From Streptomyces sp. NBC_01294 (GTDB taxonomy: Bacteria; Actinomycetota; Actinomycetes; Streptomycetales; Streptomycetaceae): a stretch of DNA of 64,000 nucleotides. Positions 28,070 to 35,955 of the stretch are shown here, piece after piece. Position 1 is the first letter of the stretch. Each line of letters opens with the position of its first letter. The position numbers were made by a program, and so were the translations under genes. The notes below the pieces were generated by a model that ran no database searches, had not been told where the DNA came from, and was given only the letters and a program-made list of their open reading frames with translations. The stretch covers positions 7,779,501 to 7,843,500 of the forward strand of contig NZ_CP108423.1 of the NCBI RefSeq assembly GCF_035917235.1, in the 5' to 3' direction.

Positions 28070-28540
28070 ATGGCGGTACGTTCACTCAGGCTTTCGGCGG
28101 TGGCACTGGTCGCCGCGGGTGCCCTGCTCGGGGCGGGCGCCGCGGTGCCCGCGCAGGCCGCCGGTGCCGCCGGCGGCCACCCGGTCACGGTGGGTGCGCC
28201 GGCCATCGAGAGCGATCCGACCCCCGAGGAGCAGGAGCGGCTGCGGGAGATCGCCGGTTCTATCTGGACCCCGGAACTGGCCGCGGGCTGGAACATGAAC
28301 GCCGAGGTGGCGGACGTGCTGTCGGAGGTGACCGGCGGCATCCTCAAGTGCTCCGAGGCCTTCGCCCTGGTCCCCAGGCCCCCGGGTTTCGTGCCGGGGC
28401 TCAGCTACCTGCGCCAGTACTGGAAGCAGATCAGGGACTACTTCCTGGTGGTCAGGGACAACCGCACCTACCGCGCCTGCGTGGTGTCCGCGGCAGCCCA
28501 TTACCGGTCGATCATCGAGATGGCGTCGGCCGGCATCTGA
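28070..28540 (+). CDS. secreted protein of unknown function, 156 aa
   Basis: A Sec signal peptide (MAVRSLRLSAVALVAAGALL) with a cleavage site near AQAA is clear. The mature region is about 120 residues, with two cysteines (KCSEAF and RACVV) that may form a disulphide, and it contains SYLRQYWKQIRDYFLVVRDNR. No family is recognised. It follows a 221-base gap with purine-rich direct runs (GGGGAGAGGGCGGGGAGAAGG) and stands opposite the epimerase gene. Confidence 0.65.
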   Translation: MAVRSLRLSAVALVAAGALLGAGAAVPAQAAGAAGGHPVTVGAPAIESDPTPEEQERLREIAGSIWTPELAAGWNMNAEVADVLSEVTGGILKCSEAFALVPRPPGFVPGLSYLRQYWKQIRDYFLVVRDNRTYRACVVSAAAHYRSIIEMASAGI

Positions 28541-28594
28541 GCGGCGCGGACAGCCGCCGGGCAGCCGCCGGGCAGCGCCCGGTCGGCCCGGTCG

Positions 28595-29101
28595 TCACAG
28601 GTCCCGCCGCATGCAGGCGCGGGGCCACCGGTCCAGACCGTGTGCCGCCTCCTGCGCGCGGATCTCCCGCAGTCCGGGGGTGAGTCCGGCGTCGTTCAGG
28701 AGCCGGAAGCCGCAGCGCGCGTAGTACGGGGCGTTCCACGGGACCTCGGTGAAGGTGGTGAGGGTCAGCGCGGGGACCTCTTCGCGCACGGCCAGCCCTG
28801 CCAGGTGTTCCAGCAGGGACCGGCCCACGCCGCGGCGCGCATGGTCCGGATGGACGGACACCTGCTCGACGTGGAGGCTGCCGTCGACCCGGTCGGCGAT
28901 CAGGTAGGCGACCGGTGCGTCGGCCCCGTCGACCGCGACCCAGGCCAGCCGGGCCCGCTGGTAGCGGGCGAGTTCACCGGTCGTCAGCGGTTCGTCGTCG
29001 GCGATCTCCGGCATGCCGATGTCCCGGAAGCAGCGACCGGCTGCCCGCTCGACGTCCTGGAGGACGGTCAGTTCGTCCGGGCGTACTGCGCGAATGGCCA
29101 T
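28595..29101 (-). CDS. GNAT-family N-acetyltransferase
   Basis: 168 residues. The acetyl-CoA loop reads VHPDHARRGVGRSLLEHL, the hallmark RRGVGRS motif, preceded by LHVEQVSV. The C-terminal PWNAPYYARCGFRLL is typical of the family. It is cytoplasmic and has no operon partner. The target amine is unknown. Confidence 0.9.
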   Translation of the reverse strand: MAIRAVRPDELTVLQDVERAAGRCFRDIGMPEIADDEPLTTGELARYQRARLAWVAVDGADAPVAYLIADRVDGSLHVEQVSVHPDHARRGVGRSLLEHLAGLAVREEVPALTLTTFTEVPWNAPYYARCGFRLLNDAGLTPGLREIRAQEAAHGLDRWPRACMRRDL

Positions 29102-29267
29102 GGACGCATTGTCCGGGGCGGGCCGCCCGGGGGCATCCGAGTATTCGGCTCACGTCCCGGCCGCGGCCGACCGGTTTGTGCTCCGTACGAGTTCTCTTGG
29201 GGTGCCGTTCGGCCGCAGGGCCGAGTCCATGATCATCATTTTGTCTCCCCATCGGTTTGATACGGCT

Positions 29268-30719
29268 ATGCCACGAATGCGACGGACACAACCGACCAAG
29301 GCGTGGGGCGCCGTTGCGGCGGTGACGGGGGCCATGCTGGTCGTCGCCGCGGCACCGGGCCGGGCGCCCGGTGCGGACAACTCGGAGGGGACGTTCGCGG
29401 GTCCCCCGCGGGAAGCGGCGCTCACCCTGCTGGTCGGGAGGATGCTGGACGAGGGCCGCGAGGCCGGTGGGGCGGGGTGCGACGTCCGCATGTTCCGGTC
29501 CGGTCTGTGCAGCGGCTGGCAGGAACAGCGGGTACGGGCCACCGCGCGCGGAGTGGGATCCGTACTGAGGGAGCCCTCCCTCGGCGATGCGGCGCACACG
29601 GCCCGGACGGAGGTCCTTCCCACGGACGCCGGCGGCCCGCTGGAGATCACCCTCGCGGAACCGGGCCGCCTCACGGACGTGACCGTACGCGACGCGCACG
29701 GCCGCCACCTTTCCGGTGAACTCGCCCCGCACAGCGAGCGCTGGACGAACACCGAGCCGCTGCGGGCGGGGCAGGCCTACACCGTGCAGGTCGGCGCCCA
29801 GGACGAGGCGGGAACCCCGGTCGGCGTGACCATGGCCTTCCGGACCGCGCCGCCCGCGGACGGGGGCAGGCTGACCGTCGAGTTCGGGCCCCGCCCCGGC
29901 ACGTACGGCGCGGGGGAGATCGTGACGGCCGCCCTCAGCCGGCCGGTTCCCGCCGACGACCTCCCGGCCCGCGCCCGGCTGGAGCAGGCACTGGAAGTGA
30001 CCTCGGAGCCCCACGTCGAAGGCGCCTGGCACTGGGTCGACGATTCGACCCTGCACTTCCGGCCGCGCACGTACTGGCCCGCCCACACCGTCGTCCGCGT
30101 CCGCAGCGGTCTCGACGGGGTCCAGGTCGGGGACCACGACTACGGCGGCCCCTCCGACGCCCTGGAGTTCACCATCGCGGACCGGATCGAGGCCGTCACC
30201 GACTCCGCCACCCACCGGATGACCGTACGCCGCAACGGACGGGTCATCAAGACGATCCCGGTCACCACCGGCAAGGCGGGGTTCAGGACGCGCAGCGGCA
30301 TCAAGGTCGTCCTGCGCAAGGAGCCCAAGGTCCGGATGCGCGGGGACAGCGTCGGCATCAAGCGCGGCACCAAGGAGTTCTACGACCTGCCCGTCCTCTA
30401 CGCGACGCGCGTGACGTGGAGCGGCGAGTACATCCACGCCGCGCCCTGGTCGGTCGAGGCTCAGGGCGAGGAGAACGTCAGCCACGGCTGTACGGGCATG
30501 AGCACCGAGGACGCCGCCTGGTTCTTCCGGACGGTCCGCGAAGGGGACATCGTGGAGGTGGTCAACAGCGGGGGAGCGAAGATGGCCCCCTTCGACAACG
30601 GCATCGGCGACTGGAACATGGACTGGCGGAGCTGGCTGGCGGGCAGCGCCCTGGCCACCATGGATGCCGGCCCGCAGAGTTCACCGACCACTCCGTCCCG
30701 GCTGCACCCGACCACCTGA
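29268..30719 (+). CDS. L,D-transpeptidase with Ig-like domains
   Basis: 483 residues. ATG 29268 gives MPRMRRTQPTKAWGAVAAVTG with a hydrophobic signal; no lipobox follows, so secretion is likely. The middle has an Ig-like domain (about 205-300, TVEFGPRPGTYGAGEIV). The YkuD catalytic motif is SHGCTGMS, with His406 and Cys408, and PVTTGKAGFRTRSGIKV lies ahead of it. This is the actinobacterial type with an N-terminal Ig-like region that cross-links peptidoglycan 3-3. Upstream in-frame starts (to 29013) have poor context. It precedes a HAD gene. Confidence 0.92.
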   Translation: MPRMRRTQPTKAWGAVAAVTGAMLVVAAAPGRAPGADNSEGTFAGPPREAALTLLVGRMLDEGREAGGAGCDVRMFRSGLCSGWQEQRVRATARGVGSVLREPSLGDAAHTARTEVLPTDAGGPLEITLAEPGRLTDVTVRDAHGRHLSGELAPHSERWTNTEPLRAGQAYTVQVGAQDEAGTPVGVTMAFRTAPPADGGRLTVEFGPRPGTYGAGEIVTAALSRPVPADDLPARARLEQALEVTSEPHVEGAWHWVDDSTLHFRPRTYWPAHTVVRVRSGLDGVQVGDHDYGGPSDALEFTIADRIEAVTDSATHRMTVRRNGRVIKTIPVTTGKAGFRTRSGIKVVLRKEPKVRMRGDSVGIKRGTKEFYDLPVLYATRVTWSGEYIHAAPWSVEAQGEENVSHGCTGMSTEDAAWFFRTVREGDIVEVVNSGGAKMAPFDNGIGDWNMDWRSWLAGSALATMDAGPQSSPTTPSRLHPTT

Positions 30720-30731
30720 CCGCCGCGGGCG

Positions 30732-30761
30732 CGGTCGGGGTCGCGGTCGCGGTCGGGGTCG
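30732..30761. repeat. tandem repeat, five copies of SGGTCG
   Basis: Five consecutive hexamers of form (C/G)GGTCG sit between the transpeptidase stop and the HAD gene. Confidence 0.75.
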
Positions 30762-30847
30762 GGGATGGTGCCCGGGGTCGGGTGGGCGGCGGACGGACCG
30801 GGGAGCCGCAGTACGGCGACCGCTCACGGGCGGGGCCGGGCCTGCCC

Positions 30848-30853
30848 TACGAT
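30848..30853 (+). promoter_or_regulatory. candidate -10 of a leaderless promoter (TACGAT)
   Basis: TACGAT lies six bases before the ATG of the HAD gene at 30860, which has no ribosome site. No -35 is evident. Confidence 0.4.
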
Positions 30854-30859
30854 CACCGC

Positions 30860-31558
30860 ATGATCAAAGGAGTGATGTTCGACTTCTCCGGCACGCTGCT
30901 GCGCATCGAGTCGACCGAGGAGTGGCTCGCCACCACCCTCGCGGCGACCGGCATCACGCTGGCCGACGAGGAGTTCGCCGAGACGGCGCGGCGGCTGACG
31001 GAGTACGGAGCCCTGCCGGGCGGGCCGGCGCCCCGGCACATACCCGCGCACCTCGAAACGCTCTGGCACGAGCGGGACATGAGCGCCGAGCAGCACCGCG
31101 CCGCCTACGGCGGGCTGGCGGAGGCGGCCGGGCTGCCGGCAGCGGAGCTGGTGCAGGCGCTCTACGACCGCCACATGACCCCGGCCGCCTGGCAGCCGTA
31201 CCCGGACACCGAACCGACGCTGCGTGAACTGCGGCGGCGGGGCGTCCCGGTGGCCGTGGTGAGCAACATCGGATGGGACCTCCGGCCGGTCTTCCGCGCG
31301 CACGGCCTGGACGCGCTGGTCGACACCTACGTGCTGTCCTTCGAGCTGGGCGCGCAGAAGCCCGATCCGGTCGTCTTCCGGACCGCCTGCGACCGGCTCG
31401 GCCTGGTGCCGGCCGACGTGCTGATGGTCGGCGACGACCGCAGGGCGGACGGCGGCGCGCGGGCCCTGGGCTGCCCGGTGCACTTCGTCGACCACCTGCC
31501 GGTCGATCAGCGCCCCGGGGGACTGGCGCCGCTCCTGGACCTGCTCGGGTCCTCGTAG
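30860..31558 (+). CDS. HAD-superfamily hydrolase
   Basis: 232 residues. Motif I is DFSGTL (Asp8) with Ser in place of the second Asp. Motif II is VVSNIGWD, Lys of motif III is in GAQKPDP, and motif IV is VGDDRRAD. The Asp nucleophile and the acid pair are thus present and phosphatase activity on a small metabolite is plausible, but losing the second motif-I Asp (the general acid) often marks dehalogenase- or other-chemistry members. ATG 30860 is chosen because TACGAT sits six bases ahead. It is a single gene. Confidence 0.87.
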   Translation: MIKGVMFDFSGTLLRIESTEEWLATTLAATGITLADEEFAETARRLTEYGALPGGPAPRHIPAHLETLWHERDMSAEQHRAAYGGLAEAAGLPAAELVQALYDRHMTPAAWQPYPDTEPTLRELRRRGVPVAVVSNIGWDLRPVFRAHGLDALVDTYVLSFELGAQKPDPVVFRTACDRLGLVPADVLMVGDDRRADGGARALGCPVHFVDHLPVDQRPGGLAPLLDLLGSS

Positions 31559-31591
31559 CCGCCGACTCCGCGGACCGTCAGCGCCGGTAAA

Positions 31592-31613
31592 GGTGACGGT
31601 GACGGTGACGGTG
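31592..31613. repeat. tandem repeat GGTGAC x3.7
   Basis: A short hexamer repeat (three full copies and four more bases) just after the HAD stop and before the convergent zinc-ribbon gene. Confidence 0.75.
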
Positions 31614-31638
31614 CGTCATTGACCAGCAGGCATCGGCG

Positions 31639-32163
31639 TCAGAGGTGACTGCCGTCCACGTTCCACTCCGGCGGCAGTGCCCCGTCGCAGAACACGCAGA
31701 CGAAGTCCCCGTCCCGCACGATGTTGAGCCGGCGACAGGCGGGGCAGCGCCGGAACACCACCGCGTGCGTGAACCCGGACGGGCGCTCGATCCCGGCCGC
31801 GTCCAGCGCGTCCGCGACAGCCGTCCACGACCCGACGTCGGGACAGTAGCCGGTCGACTGGTTGCTGACCTCGCAGACCGCCCATGCTCCGGACTCCGTG
31901 CGGAAGGCCATCTCACCGGCTCCCAGAACCGGTTCCGCCCCGGCACACGCCACGTGCTCGCTGCGCCGCGGCGCGAGACGCAGGACACCGGCGGTGTCGA
32001 CGACGAAGGTGAAGGGCTCGGCCAGTTCCTCCGCCGGCAGCGCCGAAGCCCAGTCCCCGAGGTCCGCAGCCGAGCGAATCCTCCGGCCCTCGCACCCGGG
32101 CCGGACGAGCGCCAACAGCTCGGCAGGTCCAACGTACCGGTAAGCCCGCCCCCGCACACCCAT
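31639..32163 (-). CDS. zinc-ribbon-containing hypothetical protein, 174 aa
   Basis: Starting at ATG 32163 gives MGVRGRAYRYVGPAELLALV; the frame is open to 32274, but those codons look less reliable. The body (RPGCEGRRIRSAADL, then EPFTFVVDTAGVLRLAPRRS) resembles an uncharacterised Streptomyces family I recall with the same opening. The C-terminus has a CPAC and CVFC pair in RRCPACRRLNIV and FVCVFCDGALPPEWN, a probable zinc ribbon. The repeat module FTHAVVFRRCP also recurs in that recalled family. Function unknown, no operon. Confidence 0.7.
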   Translation of the reverse strand: MGVRGRAYRYVGPAELLALVRPGCEGRRIRSAADLGDWASALPAEELAEPFTFVVDTAGVLRLAPRRSEHVACAGAEPVLGAGEMAFRTESGAWAVCEVSNQSTGYCPDVGSWTAVADALDAAGIERPSGFTHAVVFRRCPACRRLNIVRDGDFVCVFCDGALPPEWNVDGSHL

Positions 32164-32405
32164 ACCCGCGCACCCCAGCCCTCGCCCTGTCCCGAGGAAG
32201 GAGGGTACGCCGACCGAGGCGCCCTGCGGATGGACGGACTCGGAGCAGGCTCCGTCGCAGGCACGGGGGCACACGGACGGTGGGCGGGGGTGGATGTGCG
32301 GCCGACGGGCGGCGCGGCGGCGGCTTCGGTGCGGGCAGCCGGTCTATACAGGGGCTGGAGAGGGTCCGTAGAGACTGGGTGCAGGGGAGAGGCAGGAGAT
32401 CCGCG

Positions 32406-32966
32406 ATGTCGGCACAGGGTCCCGAGAAGCAACCCGCGACGACCGAACTCGACGCCCGCTACAACTCCGCGCTCACTCCTCGCCCGGGTGCCGCGGACGT
32501 CACCGCCACCGAGTGGGCCGAGGCGCAGCGACAGCTGGAGGCGGCCGAGATCTTCTGGGTGTCCACGGTGCGCCCCGACGGCCGGCTCCACGTCACTCCC
32601 GTGATCGCCGCCTGGCACGCCGGGGTGCTGTACTTCTCCACCGGCCCGGGCGAGCAGAAGGCGAGGAACCTCGCTCACGACGGGCACTGCGCGCTGACCA
32701 CCGGCGGCAACTCGCTCACCGAAGGGCTCGACCTCGTGATCGAGGGCACGGCGGAGCAGGTCGCCGACCGGGCGGTGCTGGAGGAGGTGATCGCGGCGTT
32801 CGAGACGAAGTACGGGCACCACATGACCTCGCCCGAAGGGACCTTCCACGGGATGGGGGACGCGATCCGGAAGGGGGACGACATGGTCTTCGCGGTGGCC
32901 CCGGGCACGGCGTACGGCTTCGGCCGGGACGACGGGGTCTACACCCACACCCGCTGGACGTTCTGA
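32406..32966 (+). CDS. FMN/F420-binding pyridoxamine-5'-phosphate oxidase-like protein
   Basis: 186 residues. The split-barrel family shows as VSTVRPDGRLHVTPVIAAW near the start, HAGVLYFSTGPGEQKARNL and HCALTTGG. The family binds FMN or F420 and oxidises or reduces small molecules. ATG 32406 was chosen by family length; the upstream frame is open to 32280. Related proteins act as general reductases or binding proteins, so the precise role is not predictable. It is single. Confidence 0.85.
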   Translation: MSAQGPEKQPATTELDARYNSALTPRPGAADVTATEWAEAQRQLEAAEIFWVSTVRPDGRLHVTPVIAAWHAGVLYFSTGPGEQKARNLAHDGHCALTTGGNSLTEGLDLVIEGTAEQVADRAVLEEVIAAFETKYGHHMTSPEGTFHGMGDAIRKGDDMVFAVAPGTAYGFGRDDGVYTHTRWTF

Positions 32967-33150
32967 ACGTTCTGGACGTTCTCGGCAACGGGCCCACGAC
33001 CCCGTGGGTGGGCATCCCGTGCGGCCGGAGCGACGCCCGGTCGGTGGTGTCGTCAGAGCCACCCGTGGCGGCGGCCGCCACACTCCCCGGCCCGACTGTG
33101 GCGGGTGCGCACATGGGAACGGCCCGTCCGTGTCCCGGATGATTCCGACC

Positions 33151-33948
33151 ATGACAAGCGGAACCCCTCCCGTGGACCACCCCACAGCAGCCGCAGCCGC
33201 GGGCATCGACCTGGCGGGCCGCACCGCCCTGGTGACCGGCGCCGGAAGCGGCATCGGGCGGGCCTGCGCCACCGCGCTCGCTGCCGCCGGGGCCCACGTA
33301 CACGTGGTGGACGTCGATGCCGCCGCGGCCCGGTCCGTCGCCGAGTCGATCGGCGGGCGGGCCCACGTGGTGGACCTGGCGCAGGCCGGGCCCGTCGGGG
33401 AACTCCCCACCGACATCGACATCCTGGTCAACAACGCCGGACTCCAGCACATCGCCCCGCTGGACGAGTTCCCTCCGGACCGGTTCGAGCACATGCAGCG
33501 CGTGATGGTCCAGGCCCCCTTCCTCCTGCTCCGCCAGACCCTGCCGTACATGTACGCGCGGGGCTGGGGCCGCGTCGTCAACATCTCCAGCGTGCACGGC
33601 CATCGCGCCAGCGCGTTCAAGGCCGGCTACGTGACCGCGAAGCACGCCCTCGAAGGGCTGAGCAAGGTCGCGGCCGTCGAAGGCGCCCCGCACGGGGTCA
33701 CCAGCAACTGCGTCAACCCCGGCTACGTCCGCACCCCGCTGGTGGAACGGCAGATCGCGGCCCAGGCCGCCGCCCACGGCATCGACGCCGATCAGGTCGT
33801 CGCCGACGTGATGCTCAGCCGCTCCGCGGTCAAGCGGCTGATCGAACCGGAGGAGGTCGCCGCCGCCGTCCTGTGGCTCTGCGGCCCGCACACCGGCTAC
33901 GTCACGGGTGCCTCGATCCCCCTGGACGGCGGCTGGACCGCGGCCTGA
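33151..33948 (+). CDS. 3-hydroxybutyrate dehydrogenase-like short-chain dehydrogenase
   Basis: 265 residues. NAD-binding TGAGSGIG, then the catalytic set NISSVHGHRAS and YVTAKHALEG (Tyr-x3-Lys) are in place. LVNNAGLQHIAP and GAPHGVTSNCVNPGYV are also close to 3-hydroxybutyrate dehydrogenases, which oxidise 3-hydroxybutyrate to acetoacetate. In-frame starts are ATG 33139 and 33151; neither has a strong ribosome site. It ends with ASIPLDGGWTAA. It is not beside other polyhydroxybutyrate genes. Confidence 0.87.
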   Translation: MTSGTPPVDHPTAAAAAGIDLAGRTALVTGAGSGIGRACATALAAAGAHVHVVDVDAAAARSVAESIGGRAHVVDLAQAGPVGELPTDIDILVNNAGLQHIAPLDEFPPDRFEHMQRVMVQAPFLLLRQTLPYMYARGWGRVVNISSVHGHRASAFKAGYVTAKHALEGLSKVAAVEGAPHGVTSNCVNPGYVRTPLVERQIAAQAAAHGIDADQVVADVMLSRSAVKRLIEPEEVAAAVLWLCGPHTGYVTGASIPLDGGWTAA

Positions 33949-34036
33949 ACACCGCGGCCCGGGTCATGCGGTCATGCGGTCATACGGCCGGTCGGCCGTG
34001 CCTCGGCGGCCGCCCGGGATCGGCCCGGCGTATTCG

Positions 34037-34048
34037 CATACGCGTATG
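34037..34048. promoter_or_regulatory. perfect 12-base palindrome before the 360-aa gene
   Basis: CATACGCGTATG is its own reverse complement and lies 41 bases before the ATG at 34089. The bases TATGAT (34045-34050) overlap it and match a -10 hexamer at five of six positions, so a dimeric regulator here could block the polymerase. No -35 is obvious. Confidence 0.55.
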
Positions 34049-34088
34049 ATCCGGCGGGCAGAACGGTCGGCGGAGAGGAAGCACCTTC

Positions 34089-35171
34089 ATGTCACGGAGC
34101 GCGGCGTCGGGCGGGCAGTTGGACGAGCTCGCGGCGTTCGCCCTGGAGCACGTGTGCGACGCGCCGGCAGAGCGCGGGAACGCGGGCATCGGGGCCGTGT
34201 TCCTGTTCGCCGACGACATCGATGACCGGTACCTGTACACCTTCGCGGATCTCGCCGAGGCCCGCGCGCACCTGGCCGATCCGACGCACGGGTACCTCCG
34301 CTGCACGGTGGCCTGGCGACCCGCTCCGGACGTGTTCGCCGTCCAGGCCCAGGAGATCGGCAGCGCCACGTCCTTCCTGCTGACCCGGCGCCGCGTCGCG
34401 GACGGACCGGCCGACGAGGTCGTACGCACCGATGGAGCGCGAGCGCTCCTGCCGCCGTCCGGCCCGATGGCGAAGGTGACGACCGAGGCGCAGGCGACGA
34501 CGGAGTCGGAAGCCGCCGATCCGGCGGAGTTGGAAGAGCTGGAAGAGCTGGAGTACGGCTTCGAGCGGGCCGTCGACTCCGGGGAGGTGCTGGCCGAGGC
34601 GGACGACCGGCTGCGGAGGTGGGTCGGCCGCGCGGGGGAGAGCGACTTGGTGACCGCCGAGAAGTGGTTGCTCAGCCGGTTTCCCCACGTGCAGGAGCAT
34701 GACCCGGCGGACGACGTTCTCCCGGAGGAAGCCGCCGGCGGGACCTGGGTGCCCGGACGCTACGTGATCACCTTCCGCGCCGACGCTGCCCCGACCGGCC
34801 CGGTCGCGGCCCTCGCCACCTGGGACGGGGTCGCCCGGCAGGCCCGCGAGGTCCTGGGGCCGACCGCCGCCGCGGCCGCCGAGGCCGACGGGACGGCCGT
34901 GGTACATCCGGTCAGCGGGGTACGCCTGGCCTGGGACCGGACCTCGGACCGGTACGAGGTGTCGGCACCCCTGCCACGTGACTCCGTGCCGGCGCTGACG
35001 GCGCTGGAACAGCTCGTGCAGCTGGCGCTGACCGTCCAGTTGGAGACAGGCCGGCGCGCCGTCGACCCCCAGCTGGGTCTGTACGTCGACCGGCTCGGCG
35101 GAACGACGTGGCCCCGCCGGTTCCGGCTGTTCTCGCGAGCCGTACGGGCGTTCCGCCCCGGCCTGACGTAG
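34089..35171 (+). CDS. hypothetical protein, 360 aa
   Basis: I do not recognise this protein. The ATG follows GGCGGAGAGGAAGCACCTTC. It has an N-terminal unit of about 110 residues (SRSAASGGQLDELAAFALEH, then GAVFLFADDIDDRYLYTF), an acidic linker (about 130-165, DPAELEELEELE), and a helical central portion. The C-terminus is a separate domain (TAVVHPVSGVRLAWDRTSDRYE, then PRRFRLFSRAVRAFRP). No signal, membrane helix or catalytic motif is obvious. The palindrome at 34037 suggests it is regulated. It is the only gene in its transcript. Confidence 0.65.
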   Translation: MSRSAASGGQLDELAAFALEHVCDAPAERGNAGIGAVFLFADDIDDRYLYTFADLAEARAHLADPTHGYLRCTVAWRPAPDVFAVQAQEIGSATSFLLTRRRVADGPADEVVRTDGARALLPPSGPMAKVTTEAQATTESEAADPAELEELEELEYGFERAVDSGEVLAEADDRLRRWVGRAGESDLVTAEKWLLSRFPHVQEHDPADDVLPEEAAGGTWVPGRYVITFRADAAPTGPVAALATWDGVARQAREVLGPTAAAAAEADGTAVVHPVSGVRLAWDRTSDRYEVSAPLPRDSVPALTALEQLVQLALTVQLETGRRAVDPQLGLYVDRLGGTTWPRRFRLFSRAVRAFRPGLT

Positions 35172-35245
35172 GGCGGGACGGCCGCGCCGGGCCCCGTCAC
35201 CCGATCGGCCACGGGCCGCGCCCGCCTTCGCTCGTACGGTGGACC

Positions 35246-35251
35246 TAGCAT
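35246..35251 (+). promoter_or_regulatory. candidate -10 of a leaderless promoter (TAGCAT)
   Basis: TAGCAT lies seven bases before ATG 35259. It overlaps the earlier in-frame ATG (35250), so 35259 is the likelier start. Confidence 0.45.
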
Positions 35252-35258
35252 GCGGTCC

Positions 35259-35741
35259 ATGACAGGGGTGTCCAAGAAGATCGAGGGCGTTCGCGTGCAG
35301 GTCGCCCTGAAGACGGCCGAGGACGTCATCCACCTGGTCGTCGCGGTGTTCCTGGTGCTGCTCGCCGCGCTGCTGGCGGTCGGAGTCGTCGGCGACGTCG
35401 TGGCGGCCTTCCGGGGACCGTACGAAGAGCAGACGATCGTGCTGTCGGCGCTGGACAGCAGCCTGGTGCTGTTCATCGTCGCCGAGCTCCTGCACACGGT
35501 GCGCCTGACCATCCGAGACCGGGCACTGAACGCGGAACCCTTCCTCGTCGTCGGCATGATCGCCGGTGTGCGCAAGGTGCTCATCGTGACCGCCGAGTCC
35601 GAGAAGTCCTTCAGCTGGCAGGTCCAGGGCATCGAACTGGTCATCCTCACGGCGCTGATCCTCGTCATGACGCTCGCGCTCTTCATCTGGCGTCGCGCCA
35701 TGGCCATCGGCGCGCGCCCCGAGATGAAACTGCCGAGCTAG
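35259..35741 (+). CDS. PsiE-like phosphate-starvation-inducible membrane protein
   Basis: 160 residues with four hydrophobic helices. The family's pattern is visible: VALKTAEDVIHLVVAVFLVL opening, then DSSLVLFIVAELLHTVRLTI, and EPFLVVGMIAGVRKVLIVTA, followed by the last helix ILVMTLALFIWRR. PsiE proteins are small membrane proteins induced by phosphate shortage, without a known mechanism. The start is ATG 35259, seven bases after TAGCAT. It is single. Confidence 0.8.
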   Translation: MTGVSKKIEGVRVQVALKTAEDVIHLVVAVFLVLLAALLAVGVVGDVVAAFRGPYEEQTIVLSALDSSLVLFIVAELLHTVRLTIRDRALNAEPFLVVGMIAGVRKVLIVTAESEKSFSWQVQGIELVILTALILVMTLALFIWRRAMAIGARPEMKLPS

Positions 35742-35781
35742 CGCCGCGAGCGAGCGAACAGGCGTGGCGTCATGCGGTGGA

Positions 35782-35827
35782 GCGTGAGGGGACGTGAGGG
35801 GACGTGACAAATGTAATGGCCTGTCAA
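35782..35827. promoter_or_regulatory. direct repeats and dyad upstream of the serine hydrolase gene
   Basis: Two copies of CGTGAGGGGA are followed by CGTGACA, and a dyad TGACA-N12-TGTCA (35805-35809 and 35822-35826) covers an AT-rich patch AATGTAATGG that is unusual for this DNA. It is 130 bases before the GTG start at 35956. The rest of the 214-base gap holds no gene. Confidence 0.4.
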
Positions 35828-35955
35828 GGTGCTTCTCCTTCTGCAGGTTGATGCCCGGTTCGTCCTGGCGGAGGAGTCCGCACCGCAGGTCGGGGGTCAA
35901 GAATTGAGGTGACCAAGATCGCCGGGCCCCAACGGGCCACCGACGAGGAGCCGCC

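Noticed and set aside
29268..30719. SHGCTGMS as a degenerate L,D-transpeptidase motif
   Set aside because: The catalytic His and Cys are kept and this form is normal for actinobacterial enzymes.
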